From positions 1,426,001-1,490,000 of the forward strand of contig NZ_JBGGWB010000001.1 in assembly GCF_041321155.1 (NCBI RefSeq): a DNA stretch of 64,000 bases, given 5' to 3'. The stretch comes from Sphingomonas sp. IW22 (GTDB lineage Bacteria > Pseudomonadota > Alphaproteobacteria > Sphingomonadales > Sphingomonadaceae). The position numbers were made by a program, and so were the translations under genes. Below the pieces are notes generated by a model, which saw only the letters and a program-made list of their open reading frames with translations, was not told where the DNA came from and did not search any database. Position 1 is the stretch's first letter. Each line of letters starts with the position of its first letter. This document shows, in pieces, positions 16,703 to 25,431 of the stretch.

Positions 16703-18499
16703 ATGACCAAGACTGACCCATCCAAGCTGCGTTCGCGCGCCTGGTTCGACAACCCGGAAAATATCGACATGACGGCGCTCTATCTCGAGCGCTATCTCAA
16801 CTATGGTCTCAGCCTTGAGGAGCTGCGTTCGGGCAAGCCGATCATCGGCATCGCTCAGACCGGCAGCGACCTGACGCCGTGCAACCGCCACCATCTGGTG
16901 CTGGCGGAACGCGTGCGCGAGGGCATTCGCGAGGCGGGCGGCATTGCCATCGAATTTCCGGTCCACCCGATTCAGGAAACCGGCAAGCGTCCCACCCCGG
17001 GCCTGGACCGCAACCTTGCTTATCTGGGCATGGTCGAGGCGATCTATGGCTATCCCTTCGACGGCGTGGTGCTGACGATCGGCTGCGACAAGACGACGCC
17101 CGCTGCGCTGATGGCGGCCGCGACCGTCAACATCCCGGCGATCGCGCTGTCCGTCGGACCGATGCTGAACGGCTGGCACAAGGGCGAGCGCACCGGTTCG
17201 GGCACCATCGTGTGGAAGGCGCGCCAGATGCTGGCCGCAGGCGAGATCGACAACGAGGAGTTCATCAAGCTCGTCGCATCGTCGGCCCCCTCGACCGGCT
17301 ATTGCAACACCATGGGCACGGCCACGACGATGAACTCGCTGACCGAGGCGCTGGGCATGTCGCTGCCCGGCTCAGCGGCGATCCCCGCGCCTTATCGCGA
17401 CCGTCAGGAAGTGGCGTGGCGCACCGGCAAGCGCATCGTCGACATGGTGCGTGAGGATCTGAAGCCGTCGGACATCCTGACCAAGGAAGCGTTCCACAAC
17501 GCCATCCGCGTCAATTCGGCGATCGGCGGTTCGACCAACGCGCCGATCCACTTGAACGCGATTGCTCGCCACATCGGCGTCGAACTGCCGGTCGAGGATT
17601 GGCAGGCGCATGGCCTCGACATCCCGCTGCTGGTCAACCTTCAGCCCGCCGGTGAATATCTGGGCGAGGACTATTACCGCGCGGGCGGCGTCCCGGCGGT
17701 GGTCGCACAGCTGATGTCGCGCGGCCTGATCCATGAAGGCGCGATGACCGTCAATGGCCAGACCATGGGCGACAATTGCCGCGGTGCCACGATCGAGGAC
17801 GAACGGGTCATCCGCCCGATCGACCAGCCGCTGCGCGAAGCGGCGGGCTTTGCGGTGCTAAGCGGCAACCTGTTCGACGCGGCGATCATGAAGCTGAGCG
17901 TGATTTCCGACGAGTTCCGCCAGCGCTACCTCTCCAACCCCAACGATCCCGATGCGTTCGAGGGGCCGGTCGTCGTATTCGACGGGCCTGAGGATTATCA
18001 CCACGGCATCGACGATCCGGCGCTGGGCATCACGCCCGACACGCTGCTGATCATGCGCGGCGCGGGGCCGATCGGCTATCCCGGCGCGGCAGAGGTCGTG
18101 AACATGCGCCCGCCCGCCTATCTGATCGCGGACGGCGTCAACAGCCTGCCGTGCATCGGCGACGGTCGCCAGTCAGGCACCAGCGGCAGCCCGTCGATCC
18201 TGAACGCCAGCCCCGAAGCGGCGGCGATGGGGGGCCTGGCGCTGCTGCGCACCGGCGACCGGGTCCGCATCGACCTTCGCAAGTTCACCGCCAACATCCT
18301 GTTGTCGGACGAGGAACTGGCCGAGCGCCGCCGCGCGCTGGAGGCCGAGGGGGGCTATCGCTATCCCGAATCACAGACGCCGTGGCAGGAAATCCAGCGT
18401 GATCTGGTCGGCCAGCTTTCGACCGGTGCCATTCTGGAAGGTGCGGAGAAGTACCAGCGGATCGCCCAGACCAAGGGGCTGCCGCGCGACAGCCACTAA
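16703..18499 (+). CDS. IlvD/Edd-family pentonate dehydratase (L-arabonate or D-xylonate dehydratase)
   Basis: 598 aa Fe-S dehydratase removing water from a sugar acid to give 2-keto-3-deoxypentonate. Seen: [33 protein letters not shown] with the first cluster Cys, [15 protein letters not shown] with the second, [13 protein letters not shown] with the third, [16 protein letters not shown] [16 protein letters not shown], and [25 protein letters not shown] near the C-terminus. It strongly resembles Caulobacter XylD by memory. The adjacent arabinose/galactose-dehydrogenase and AraD1 genes make L-arabonate the more likely substrate, since xylose already has the isomerase route. Convergent with the dehydrogenase gene across a bidirectional terminator. 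Confidence 0.88.
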   Translation: MTKTDPSKLRSRAWFDNPENIDMTALYLERYLNYGLSLEELRSGKPIIGIAQTGSDLTPCNRHHLVLAERVREGIREAGGIAIEFPVHPIQETGKRPTPGLDRNLAYLGMVEAIYGYPFDGVVLTIGCDKTTPAALMAAATVNIPAIALSVGPMLNGWHKGERTGSGTIVWKARQMLAAGEIDNEEFIKLVASSAPSTGYCNTMGTATTMNSLTEALGMSLPGSAAIPAPYRDRQEVAWRTGKRIVDMVREDLKPSDILTKEAFHNAIRVNSAIGGSTNAPIHLNAIARHIGVELPVEDWQAHGLDIPLLVNLQPAGEYLGEDYYRAGGVPAVVAQLMSRGLIHEGAMTVNGQTMGDNCRGATIEDERVIRPIDQPLREAAGFAVLSGNLFDAAIMKLSVISDEFRQRYLSNPNDPDAFEGPVVVFDGPEDYHHGIDDPALGITPDTLLIMRGAGPIGYPGAAEVVNMRPPAYLIADGVNSLPCIGDGRQSGTSGSPSILNASPEAAAMGGLALLRTGDRVRIDLRKFTANILLSDEELAERRRALEAEGGYRYPESQTPWQEIQRDLVGQLSTGAILEGAEKYQRIAQTKGLPRDSH

Positions 18500-18517
18500 G
18501 GTCGTCGTTCACCGGAC

Positions 18518-18555
18518 AAAAAAAGGGGCGGGTGCCGATGGCGCCCGCCCCTTTT
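18518..18555. terminator. Bidirectional terminator between dehydratase and dehydrogenase genes
   Basis: Twelve-base stem GGGGCGGGTGCC/GGCGCCCGCCCC (one wobble) with a 3-base loop at 18525-18551. It is preceded by a run of A and followed by five T, so it can end transcripts from both convergent genes. Confidence 0.9.
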
Positions 18556-18559
18556 TGCA

Positions 18560-19486
18560 TCACTCGACGAACGGGTCGGTCGTCTCTCGCCGACCGCGAA
18601 GAAACGCATCGGCGACCAGCCGAAACGGCGCGGGGTCGACATCGCTGCTCCCCGCCCGGATCAGCTCGGCAAAGCGGGCGTAAAGGCCCGGATATTCGAC
18701 ATCGCCCGAAACATGCGTCTCCCCGTCGAGGTTCAGCATCGCGCCGCCCTTTTCCAGCGTGAGCCGCCCCGCATCGGTTTCGACGCGAATGTCCCAGCTC
18801 TGCGGCCCTTCCTGTCGCCAGTCGAGGTCCATGTCGATTGCCGCCCCGCGCGTGTCGGCCAGCGTCAGGCGAGCGGCGATGGGTGCGGCGCGATTGGCGG
18901 GGAATTCCAGCACCGCATCCTTCAGATAGACGGAATGCGGGAGAATTTCGGTCGCGATCGACAGTGCGTTGATGCCGGGGTCGAACACGCCCAGCCCGCC
19001 CGGTTCCCAGATCCATTCCTGACCCGGATGCCAGACGCGCACATCCTCCCGCCAGACGATCTCGACCGAGCGGATCTCGCGCGATGCAAGCCACGCCTTT
19101 GCTCGCGCGACACCGGCCGCATAGCGCGAGTGCCACGTGGCGAACAAGCTGATCCGGTCACCCGCGGCCGCGACCAGCGCCTCCACTTCGGAAAGCGTCG
19201 CGGCGGGCGGCTTTTCCAGCATGACGTGCAGGCCATGCTCGATCGCAGTGAACGCCAGCGGTGTACGGACCTGCGGCGGCGTGCAAAGCGCCACCGCATC
19301 CACCGCGACACCGCTTTCGATCAGCGCGTCAAAGCTGCGGAAATGCGTCACGCCGTCGATCGGCGCGGCGTTCGGGCTGACCGTCGCCGCCAGTTCGAAC
19401 GCCGGATTGCCCGCGATCGCCGGGATATGCTGATCGCGGGCGATCTTGCCCAGCCCCACCAGCACGACGCGGATCGGCGCGCTCAC
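18560..19486 (-). CDS. L-arabinose / D-galactose 1-dehydrogenase (Gfo/Idh/MocA family)
   Basis: 308 aa NAD(P)-dependent oxidoreductase that oxidises the anomeric carbon of L-arabinose or D-galactose to the lactone. Seen: Rossmann motif VVLVGLGKIARDQHIPAIAGNP at the N-terminus, the family lysine in MLEKPPAAT, LFATWHSRYAAGV, and WHPGQEWIWEPGGLGVFDPGINALSI, which strongly resembles the Azospirillum AraA and Pseudomonas Gal proteins by memory. GTG start within the upstream stop (GTGA), so it is coupled to the AraD1 gene. Both sugars are used by known relatives; the AraD1 partner favours arabinose. No lactonase is visible in the window. Confidence 0.85.
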   Translation of the reverse strand: MSAPIRVVLVGLGKIARDQHIPAIAGNPAFELAATVSPNAAPIDGVTHFRSFDALIESGVAVDAVALCTPPQVRTPLAFTAIEHGLHVMLEKPPAATLSEVEALVAAAGDRISLFATWHSRYAAGVARAKAWLASREIRSVEIVWREDVRVWHPGQEWIWEPGGLGVFDPGINALSIATEILPHSVYLKDAVLEFPANRAAPIAARLTLADTRGAAIDMDLDWRQEGPQSWDIRVETDAGRLTLEKGGAMLNLDGETHVSGDVEYPGLYARFAELIRAGSSDVDPAPFRLVADAFLRGRRETTDPFVE

Positions 19487-20469
19487 AGCTGCTTCACCGT
19501 CACGCGCGCCTCAGCTGCGCGGGCAAGCGGATTGGACAGCGGCAGGGTAAAGGGCGCTGCTTCGATCTCGAACACATCGCCTTCGCGCGTTTCGATCCCG
19601 TCGCTGAACGACAGCGTGGCCGTGCCGAAGAAGTGGACGTGAATGTCGCCGGGACGGCGGAACAGGTCGTATTTAAAATGATGATGTTCCAAGTTCGACA
19701 GGTAATGCGACATGTTCGCCTCACCCGACAGGAACGGCTTTTCCCAGATGACCGCACCGTCGCGGCGGATGCGGCTGGTGCCCTGTACGTCCTCTGGCGG
19801 GGTGCCGGTTAGCAGTTCCGGGCCGAGTGCGGCCTGACGCAGCTTGGAATGTGCCAGCCAAAGATAATTGTGGCGTTCGGTCACATGATCGCTGAATTCA
19901 TTGGCCAGCGTCAGGCCAAGGCGAAACGGCGTGCCGTCCGGCCCGATCAGATAGATGCCGGCCAGTTCCGGCTCCTCCCCGCCGTCGCGGGCGAATGCGG
20001 GCATGGTCAGCGCCTCACCCGGACCCACCAGCTGCGATCCGTCGCCCTTGTAGAACCATTCCGGCTGCTGGCCGACCTGGCCGGCTTCGGGCTTGCCGCC
20101 CTCGACGCCTTCCAGGAACATCCGCATCGAATCCGTCTGCTTTTCCGCGTCGGCGGCGGCGCGGTGCATCTTGTCGCGCCCCTCTGCCGAGCCGAGATGG
20201 GTCAGGCCGGTTCCGGACAGGATCAGGTGCGCGGGGTCTTCATGGTCGATCGGCGCGAGCAGGCGGCCTGCTTCGGCAAGGGCGGCCAGATCCGCCTCGC
20301 CCTCATAGCCGACGGCCTCGACCGCTTCCGCCAGGGTGACATGATGCTCGATCGCGGCCCACGCAAGCGCTCGCACGCTCTCGACACCTCGCACATATGC
20401 CGCGCCCTTGTCGTTCGCGGCAATTACCCGCCGCGCTCCGCTTTCGTCTCGGACCTGCACCAAACGCAT
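19483..20469 (-). CDS. AraD1 (GguC-like) FAH-superfamily protein, probable 2-keto-3-deoxy-L-arabonate-processing enzyme
   Basis: 328 aa. Fumarylacetoacetate-hydrolase-fold protein of the AraD1/GguC group, linked in other proteobacteria to oxidative arabinose degradation after the dehydratase step, probably as a dehydratase of 2-keto-3-deoxy-L-arabonate. Seen: ILSGTGLTHLGSAEGRD, PEWFYKGDGSQLVGPGE, metal-site-type EEPELAGIYLIGPDG, LANEFSDHVTERHNYLWLAHSKLRQAALGPEL, and DIHVHFFGTATLSFSDG. First gene of a two-gene minus-strand operon with the sugar dehydrogenase; divergent from the FadR-type regulator over a 152-base gap with two operator-like sites. The exact reaction is inferred. Confidence 0.78.
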   Translation of the reverse strand: MRLVQVRDESGARRVIAANDKGAAYVRGVESVRALAWAAIEHHVTLAEAVEAVGYEGEADLAALAEAGRLLAPIDHEDPAHLILSGTGLTHLGSAEGRDKMHRAAADAEKQTDSMRMFLEGVEGGKPEAGQVGQQPEWFYKGDGSQLVGPGEALTMPAFARDGGEEPELAGIYLIGPDGTPFRLGLTLANEFSDHVTERHNYLWLAHSKLRQAALGPELLTGTPPEDVQGTSRIRRDGAVIWEKPFLSGEANMSHYLSNLEHHHFKYDLFRRPGDIHVHFFGTATLSFSDGIETREGDVFEIEAAPFTLPLSNPLARAAEARVTVKQL

Positions 20470-20495
20470 CGTCGCCTCTCCAAATAACTGCTGGA

Positions 20496-20575
20496 TTTAG
20501 TCCGACTTATTCCACCCGGTCCCGTCTTGGCAACGCGGGATTTGCCCCTTTTCCCGCTGCGGTCTAACGTCGGAC
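20496..20575. promoter_or_regulatory. FadR-type operator candidates in the araD1/GntR divergent region
   Basis: TTTAGTCCGACTTAT (20496-20510) matches the copies at 9955 and 15495. A second, weaker core CGTCGGACAA has GT-CGG-AC at 20569-20575. Two sites in the 152-base divergent promoter region fit autoregulation of the GntR gene together with control of araD1. Just downstream, 20582-20603 has CGTCCG/CGGACG arms around GCTTAAGC in the leader of the regulator gene. Confidence 0.6.
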
Positions 20576-20621
20576 AACGCGCGTCCGCCGCTTAAGCCGG
20601 ACGACGAGGGGATGGCTGGGC

Positions 20622-21344
20622 GTGGACGAACAGATCAGAAAGCCGCGGGGCACGGGGCGTCGGTTGCGGGGTGCAGTCGCCAATTATCTTGGCACCGCCA
20701 TCGTGTCAGGCTCGATCGCGCCCGGTGAACGGCTGTCGGGCGAAGTCGCTAATGCACAGGCGCTGGACGTCTCGCGCAGCGCCTATCGCGAAGCGGTGCA
20801 GGTCCTGACCGCCAAGGGCTTAGTGGAAAGCCGTCCCAAAGCGGGCACCCGCGTCCTGCCGCGCAGCCGCTGGAACCTGCTCGATCCCGAAGTGCTGGCC
20901 TGGGCATTTGCCAACGAACCTGATCTGGCGATTGTCCGCGACCTGTTCGAACTGCGCGCGATCGTCGAACCCGCCGCAGCCCGACTGGCCGCCGAGCGGC
21001 GCGACAAGGCCGATATCAAGACGTTGCGCGAAGCGATCACGGCCATGCGCCGACACACACTGGCAACCGACGCGGGTCGCGCCGCCGACCGCGACTTCCA
21101 CGATGCCATCCTTCGCGCGACCCGCAACGATGCGCTTGTCGCGCTCAGCGCCGGGATCGGCGCGGCGGTCAACTGGACCACGCAGTACAAACAGCGCTCG
21201 GGCGCTCTGCCACGCGACCCGCTGCCCGATCATGTGCGGGTGGGCGACGCGATCATTGCCGGGGATATCGATGCCGCCGATCAGGCGATGCGAACGCTTA
21301 TCGAACAGGCGTTCGACGATACGCGGATCGCGATGGCGCGTTGA
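20622..21344 (+). CDS. FadR-subfamily GntR transcriptional regulator (sugar-acid responsive candidate)
   Basis: 240 aa DNA-binding repressor. Seen: winged helix in about residues 15-80 (YLGTAIVSGSIAPGERLSGE, LDVSRSAYREAVQVLTAKGLVESRPKAGTRV) and an all-helical FCD ligand domain (DPEVLAWAF, LFELRAIVEPAAARLAAE, DRDFHDAILRATRNDALVAL) with the Asp/His residues that bind metal in such domains. GTG start preceded by ACGAGGGG; no in-frame ATG fits better. FCD regulators of this type commonly sense sugar acids or keto-acids, so arabonate or 2-keto-3-deoxyarabonate is a reasonable ligand guess. Its position beside araD1 and the shared operator motif make it the best candidate for the GTCCGAC sites. Confidence 0.88.
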   Translation: MDEQIRKPRGTGRRLRGAVANYLGTAIVSGSIAPGERLSGEVANAQALDVSRSAYREAVQVLTAKGLVESRPKAGTRVLPRSRWNLLDPEVLAWAFANEPDLAIVRDLFELRAIVEPAAARLAAERRDKADIKTLREAITAMRRHTLATDAGRAADRDFHDAILRATRNDALVALSAGIGAAVNWTTQYKQRSGALPRDPLPDHVRVGDAIIAGDIDAADQAMRTLIEQAFDDTRIAMAR

Positions 21345-21392
21345 ACGCTGCGCCTTTGGCCTGACACGCCGTAGCGCGTTTCGGCCAAAAAA

Positions 21393-21495
21393 TCGCCGGT
21401 CGGCGCCCTAAACAGCCAACCGGCGACAGGAGCGGCTCGGGAGAGAGCACGTCCCACTGAACTGGCATGGCCGAATTGGTAAGTCAATTCCGGCC
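21393..21495. other. Two hairpins between convergent GntR genes
   Basis: The 155-base gap 21345-21499 holds arms TCGCCGGT (21393) / ACCGGCGA (21419). A second hairpin built on GGCCGAATTG and CAATTCCGGCC spans about 21469-21495. No T tract follows either. They probably act as bidirectional terminators; the second also resembles a GntR half-site pair, but its position downstream of both genes argues against an operator. Confidence 0.4.
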
Positions 21496-21499
21496 ACAA

Positions 21500-22249
21500 T
21501 CATCCTGCGGCGATAAACATCCGTCGACGCGCCTCGACCTGCTCGCGCAGCCTTTCGGCCTCCTCAACCTCTGTCGCTTGCAGCAACGACTCCAGAACGC
21601 GCGTCAGGTGCGATCGCATCGCCTCTCGCGCGGCATTGGGGTCGCGTGACGACAGCGCATCCAGGATCGCGGCATGTTCGTCGATGCGGGGAAACACGCC
21701 CGCTTCATGCGCCTTGCGCGACAACAACCGATATTGGGGCGAGCGTGCCTTGGCGTCCCACAGCGACTGGACCGCTGCCGTCATGGCACTGTTGCGGGTG
21801 ACATCCGCAATCGCCAGGTGGAACCGGTGATCGGCTTCCTCGGCAGTGACGTAATCCGGCCCGGCCGCAATCATTTCATCGAGCAGCGCGCGCAGCCCCG
21901 CCAGATCCTCATCGGTCGCGCGAGTGGCTGCGAGGGCGCAGACCTCTGCCTCGATCGCGCGGCGCGCTTCCAGCAGCTCGAACGGGCCGACGCCCGTCAT
22001 CGCGGCTTTGCCCCCTTGAGGCTCGCTTGCAATGACATGCACGCCGGAACTCATCCGCACATCGACCAGGCCGTCGACCTCAAGCGCGATGATCGCTTCA
22101 CGGATGCTGGGTCGGGATACACCGAACAGCTGTGCCAGCTCCCGCTCGGAGGGCAATCGCCGACCGACGGGATATTCGCCCGATGCGATCCGTGCCGCGA
22201 TGCCGGCGGCGACCTGGGCGTAAAGCCGCGTCGATCCTTTTCGTGCCAT
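21500..22249 (-). CDS. FadR-subfamily GntR transcriptional regulator
   Basis: 249 aa. A second regulator of the same architecture as the one at 20622 but clearly a different protein. Seen: winged helix YAQVAAGIAARIASGEYPVGRRLPSERELAQLFGVSRPSIREAIIALEVDGLVDVRMSSGVHVI (about residues 9-72), then an FCD domain (FELLEARRAIEAEVCALAATRATDEDL, ADHRFHLAIADVTRN, HAAILDALSSRDPNAAREAMRSHL). The ATG at 22249 was preferred over a TTG 36 bases upstream because family members start close to the first helix. A candidate self-operator CGGTCTGACCA lies about 62 bases upstream. The target genes cannot be named: it may serve the pentose locus or the adjacent phosphatase. Confidence 0.85.
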   Translation of the reverse strand: MARKGSTRLYAQVAAGIAARIASGEYPVGRRLPSERELAQLFGVSRPSIREAIIALEVDGLVDVRMSSGVHVIASEPQGGKAAMTGVGPFELLEARRAIEAEVCALAATRATDEDLAGLRALLDEMIAAGPDYVTAEEADHRFHLAIADVTRNSAMTAAVQSLWDAKARSPQYRLLSRKAHEAGVFPRIDEHAAILDALSSRDPNAAREAMRSHLTRVLESLLQATEVEEAERLREQVEARRRMFIAAG

Positions 22250-22310
22250 GACGCGAACGATAACGCGGCCGGTACGACTCGACAATCTTGGATTAACCGA
22301 TTGGTTCAGC

Positions 22311-22321
22311 CGGTCTGACCA
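22311..22321. promoter_or_regulatory. FadR-type operator candidate upstream of the second GntR gene
   Basis: CGGTCTGACCA matches the TGGT-N3-ACCA consensus of FadR-subfamily regulators in all but the first base. It lies directly before the start side of the minus-strand GntR gene. It differs from the GTCCGAC sites, which fits a different regulator. Confidence 0.45.
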
Positions 22322-23107
22322 TCACCGGTTCTGGGCATAGGCCGCTTGTGCCCGCTCGCGCAGCCGGTCGACGGCCGCCGCATGGATGCCGGGGGCGGTG
22401 ACCAGCACGCCAAATGCCTGACCACGCGGCGTGTTGAACGACAGTGGCCGTCCCAGCGCGTCGCTGACGGCGGCGCCGCCCTCCCGCGCGATCAGGACGG
22501 CGGCGGCGATGTCCCATTCATGGCCCCATCGCAATGTGGCGAGCAGATCGGCCTCGCCCGCCGCGACCATTGCCATGCGCAGCGCAATCGAATTGGGCTT
22601 GGCCACGGTCACGAAATCGCGATCCGCGCGCGCCAGCGCATCGGCGGGGACACGCGCACCCGACAGATCGGCTCGGTCGCTGGCTCGCAGCGCCCGACCT
22701 TGGCGCCACGCCCCCCTGCCCGCAACCGCCGTCCAGCATTCATCGCGCGCCGGGGCGGCCAGCACGCCGATTACCGGCTGTCCATCCTCGACCAGTGCGA
22801 TCGAAACGGCCCAGCCGGGACGCCCGCGCAGATAATCGCGCGTGCCGTCGATCGGATCGACCACCCACACACGGCGACCGGACAGCCGCTCAGCCCCGTC
22901 GACCGTCTCTTCCGACAGCCATCCAGCGTCGGGCAACAGATTGGACAGCCGTTCGCGAAGCAACGCGTCGACGGCGATGTCGACTTCGCACACCGGATGG
23001 CCCGGCGCCTTTTCCCAGCGCTTCACGTCGGTGCCGAAGCGCGCCATCGCAAGCGCAGCCGCTTCCGTGGCGATGGCGTTGACGCGGGCCGCCAGCGTGT
23101 CAGTCAC
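22322..23107 (-). CDS. Inositol-monophosphatase-family phosphatase (CysQ / 3'(2'),5'-bisphosphate nucleotidase-like)
   Basis: 261 aa Mg-dependent phosphatase. Seen: WLSEETVDG, the metal motif VVDPIDGTRDYLRGRPGWAVSIALVEDG (DPIDGT at 84-89), and WDIAAAVLIAREGGAAVSDALG carrying the last metal Asp. The W.S.EE and DPIDGTRDY forms fit CysQ-like enzymes, which recycle PAP from sulfate assimilation, slightly better than inositol or fructose bisphosphatases. GTG start; the first eight bases overlap the end of pmbA, so the two are coupled. Confidence 0.82.
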   Translation of the reverse strand: MTDTLAARVNAIATEAAALAMARFGTDVKRWEKAPGHPVCEVDIAVDALLRERLSNLLPDAGWLSEETVDGAERLSGRRVWVVDPIDGTRDYLRGRPGWAVSIALVEDGQPVIGVLAAPARDECWTAVAGRGAWRQGRALRASDRADLSGARVPADALARADRDFVTVAKPNSIALRMAMVAAGEADLLATLRWGHEWDIAAAVLIAREGGAAVSDALGRPLSFNTPRGQAFGVLVTAPGIHAAAVDRLRERAQAAYAQNR

Positions 23108-24434
23108 CTGCGACCGTCATTCCATCGACGCGTACCGTCGGCGCATTGACCCCGTATCGGAAAGTCAGGTCGCTGGCGGGCGTCAGCGCCGCGAACATAT
23201 CGATCAGATTGCCCGCGATGGTCACGCCCGCGACCGGGCGGATACATTCGCCATTTTCGATCAGGAAGCCGGCTGCACCACGGCTGTAATCGCCGGTCAC
23301 GCCGTTCACTCCCTGCCCGATCAGTTCAGTGACATACAGGCCGCGCGTCACTTCGCCCAACAGCGTCTCGCGCGGGGTGGCGCCGGCGGCGAGATACAGG
23401 TTGCTGGTCGAAACACCGCCACCACGCGCACCGTGGCCGGTCGGCTCAAGCGCCAATTGCCGGGCGGTCGCGGAATCGAGCAGCCATGTCTGGAGCACGC
23501 CATGTTCGATCAGCGCCACCGGCGACATGGGCAGCCCCTCTCCATCAAAGGGGCGGGACCGCAATCCGCGCGGACGGTGCGGATCGTCGTGGATCGCCAC
23601 GGCATTGCCAAACACCCGCTTGCCCAGCCGATCCTTCAAGAAACTGGTGCCCCGCGCCACTGCCGGGCCACTGATCGCGGCGGCGAAATGGTTGACCAGG
23701 CTGGCGCTCACCCGCGGGTCGAAGACGATCGTCATCGGCCCACTCGGCACCTTGACCGGATCCAGCCGCTCAACTGCGCGCATCGCGGCGCGCTGCCCGA
23801 TCTCTCCAGCGTGGTCGAGCTGTTGCAGATAGCGGGCCGAATGCGACGCATGGCCGTTCTGCATCCGCTCCCCCGTCCCGGCGATCACCGCCGCCGACGC
23901 GCTGTAGTTGGTGGTGCGGTATCCGGCGGCAAAGCCATGGCTGGTCGCCAGCGCCGACACGGCTTCGCGCGCCGATGCACCCGCACCTTCGCTGTTGGTC
24001 ACGCCCGCCACCGCGCGTGCCGCATCCTCGATCGCCAGCGCCATGTCGCGCAGCGCGTCGGGCTCGACATGCCGCCCGTCATGCAGGTCCAGATCAGGGG
24101 CGTTGCCGCTCAGCAGCCGTTGCTCGGGCGCCAGTCCGGCCCATGGGTCTTCCGGCGCGGCGCGGGCCATTGCGACAACCCGCTCGGCCAGCCGGTCCAG
24201 ATCCTCGGCGCCCATGCGAGAGCTGGACACGCTGGCGACGCGGCGCCCGACAAAGGCGCGCAGCGACAGGCTCTCGCCCTCGGACCGGTCGATATCCTCG
24301 ACATGGCCCAGCCGGACACCAACGCCGGTCGATTGATCGGCGGTGACACCCGCATCGGCCGCGTCGGCACCCGCACGCCGCGCGGCCTCTACGGCGCGGG
24401 CGGCAATCTCGACGGCTTGAGAAACATTCAACAT
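23100..24434 (-). CDS. pmbA: PmbA/TldE-type metalloprotease-family protein
   Basis: 444 aa TldD/PmbA superfamily member. In E. coli the TldD/TldE pair cleaves peptides such as microcin B17 leader and CcdA; TldE (PmbA) lacks the zinc-binding motif. Seen: N-terminal AARRAGADAADAGVTADQSTGVGVRLG, LSLRAFVGRRVASVSSS, GPMTIVFDPRVSASLVNHFAAAISGPAVARGTSFLKDRLGKRVF, and the C-terminal GVTGDYSRGAAGFLIENGECIRPVAGVTIAGNLIDMF typical of PmbA. No HExxxH motif was found, which fits PmbA rather than TldD. Start chosen at ATG 24434; a TTG 36 bases upstream overlaps the ubiA stop and remains possible. No tldD in the window. Confidence 0.88.
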   Translation of the reverse strand: MLNVSQAVEIAARAVEAARRAGADAADAGVTADQSTGVGVRLGHVEDIDRSEGESLSLRAFVGRRVASVSSSRMGAEDLDRLAERVVAMARAAPEDPWAGLAPEQRLLSGNAPDLDLHDGRHVEPDALRDMALAIEDAARAVAGVTNSEGAGASAREAVSALATSHGFAAGYRTTNYSASAAVIAGTGERMQNGHASHSARYLQQLDHAGEIGQRAAMRAVERLDPVKVPSGPMTIVFDPRVSASLVNHFAAAISGPAVARGTSFLKDRLGKRVFGNAVAIHDDPHRPRGLRSRPFDGEGLPMSPVALIEHGVLQTWLLDSATARQLALEPTGHGARGGGVSTSNLYLAAGATPRETLLGEVTRGLYVTELIGQGVNGVTGDYSRGAAGFLIENGECIRPVAGVTIAGNLIDMFAALTPASDLTFRYGVNAPTVRVDGMTVAGD

Positions 24435-24466
24435 CTCAACGGAGGTAGGGGGCCGACCCCGCCCCG

Positions 24467-25390
24467 TCAAAGGGCAGCAGCAGTGCCCACCGTCGCACAG
24501 GCCAGGAACAGCAACAGCCCTGTCGTCCGGTTCGACCGGAATCGGGCCAGCGCGCTGGCGCCGTCACCGGGTGCCAGCGTCACCACCTGCCACGCCAGAT
24601 GCGCCGCCGCGGGCAACAGCGACACCAGTGCCAGCGGGTCGGCAAAGACCTGCCACAGCGCCGCGGCCCAGCACGAAATGGCGATCGCATAGAATATTGC
24701 GACCCCCGGCCGCACCCGCCGCCCCAGCGCACGGGCCGACGATTTCACGCCCACCAGCGCGTCGTCCTCGATATCCTGCAGGGCATAGATGGTGTCGTAA
24801 CCGATCACCCACGCGATCGACCCGGCATACAGAAACGCCAGCGGCGCCCACATGCCCGCGCCCGCGACTTCGGCCCATCCGACCGGCGCCGCCCATGAAA
24901 AGACGATACCCAGCCATGCCTGCGGCCACCATGTGATCCGCTTCATAAAGGGATAGGCCGCGACCAGGGCCAGGCTGGCCAGCGCCACCACCTGTGCCAG
25001 CGGGCGGAGTTGCAGCAGCACCACCAGCCCCACCAGCGACAGCGCGACCAGCCAGGCCCATGCCGCCTTTACGCTGATGACACCGCTGGGCAGCGGGCGG
25101 CTGCGCGTACGTTCAACCTGTGCGTCCAGCTTGCGGTCGACAATGTCGTTATAGACGCACCCCGCGCCGCGCATCGCGATGCTTCCGGCCAGAAACCACA
25201 GCAACAGGTCCCAGCGCGCGACGATTCCGCCTGCCAGCGCGATCGCCCAGGCACCCGGCCAGAACAGCAGCCACCAGCCGATAGGCCGATCGAACCGGGC
25301 CAGCAGGGCAAGTGCGCGCAATTTGCGGGGCAGCCGGCCGACCAGCCCCTTATGCTCACTGTCGGGAACGATGGTCGCGGCGTCGGTCAT
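24467..25390 (-). CDS. ubiA: 4-hydroxybenzoate polyprenyltransferase
   Basis: 307 aa integral membrane prenyltransferase attaching the polyprenyl tail to 4-hydroxybenzoate in ubiquinone synthesis. Seen: LARFDRPIGWWLLFWPGAWAI, the first Asp-rich motif GAGCVYNDIVDRKLDAQVERTRSRPLPSG, the second YDTIYALQDIEDDALVGVKSSARALG, and eight or nine hydrophobic segments. Start at ATG 25390; a longer reading adds an Arg-rich stretch with no homology. The ubiquinone link suits the cyo quinol oxidase further right, but no operon connects them. Confidence 0.94.
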   Translation of the reverse strand: MTDAATIVPDSEHKGLVGRLPRKLRALALLARFDRPIGWWLLFWPGAWAIALAGGIVARWDLLLWFLAGSIAMRGAGCVYNDIVDRKLDAQVERTRSRPLPSGVISVKAAWAWLVALSLVGLVVLLQLRPLAQVVALASLALVAAYPFMKRITWWPQAWLGIVFSWAAPVGWAEVAGAGMWAPLAFLYAGSIAWVIGYDTIYALQDIEDDALVGVKSSARALGRRVRPGVAIFYAIAISCWAAALWQVFADPLALVSLLPAAAHLAWQVVTLAPGDGASALARFRSNRTTGLLLFLACATVGTAAAL

Positions 25391-25431
25391 GTCACGCCCA
25401 TGCCACCCCCGGCGCCGGTGCGAAAGCCCGC

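Noticed and set aside
20582..20603. Inverted repeat CGTCCG/CGGACG as a further GntR operator
   Set aside because: The spacing (10 bases, around GCTTAAGC) does not match the GT-N3-AC sites; it may be a leader hairpin only, so it was not counted in the regulon.
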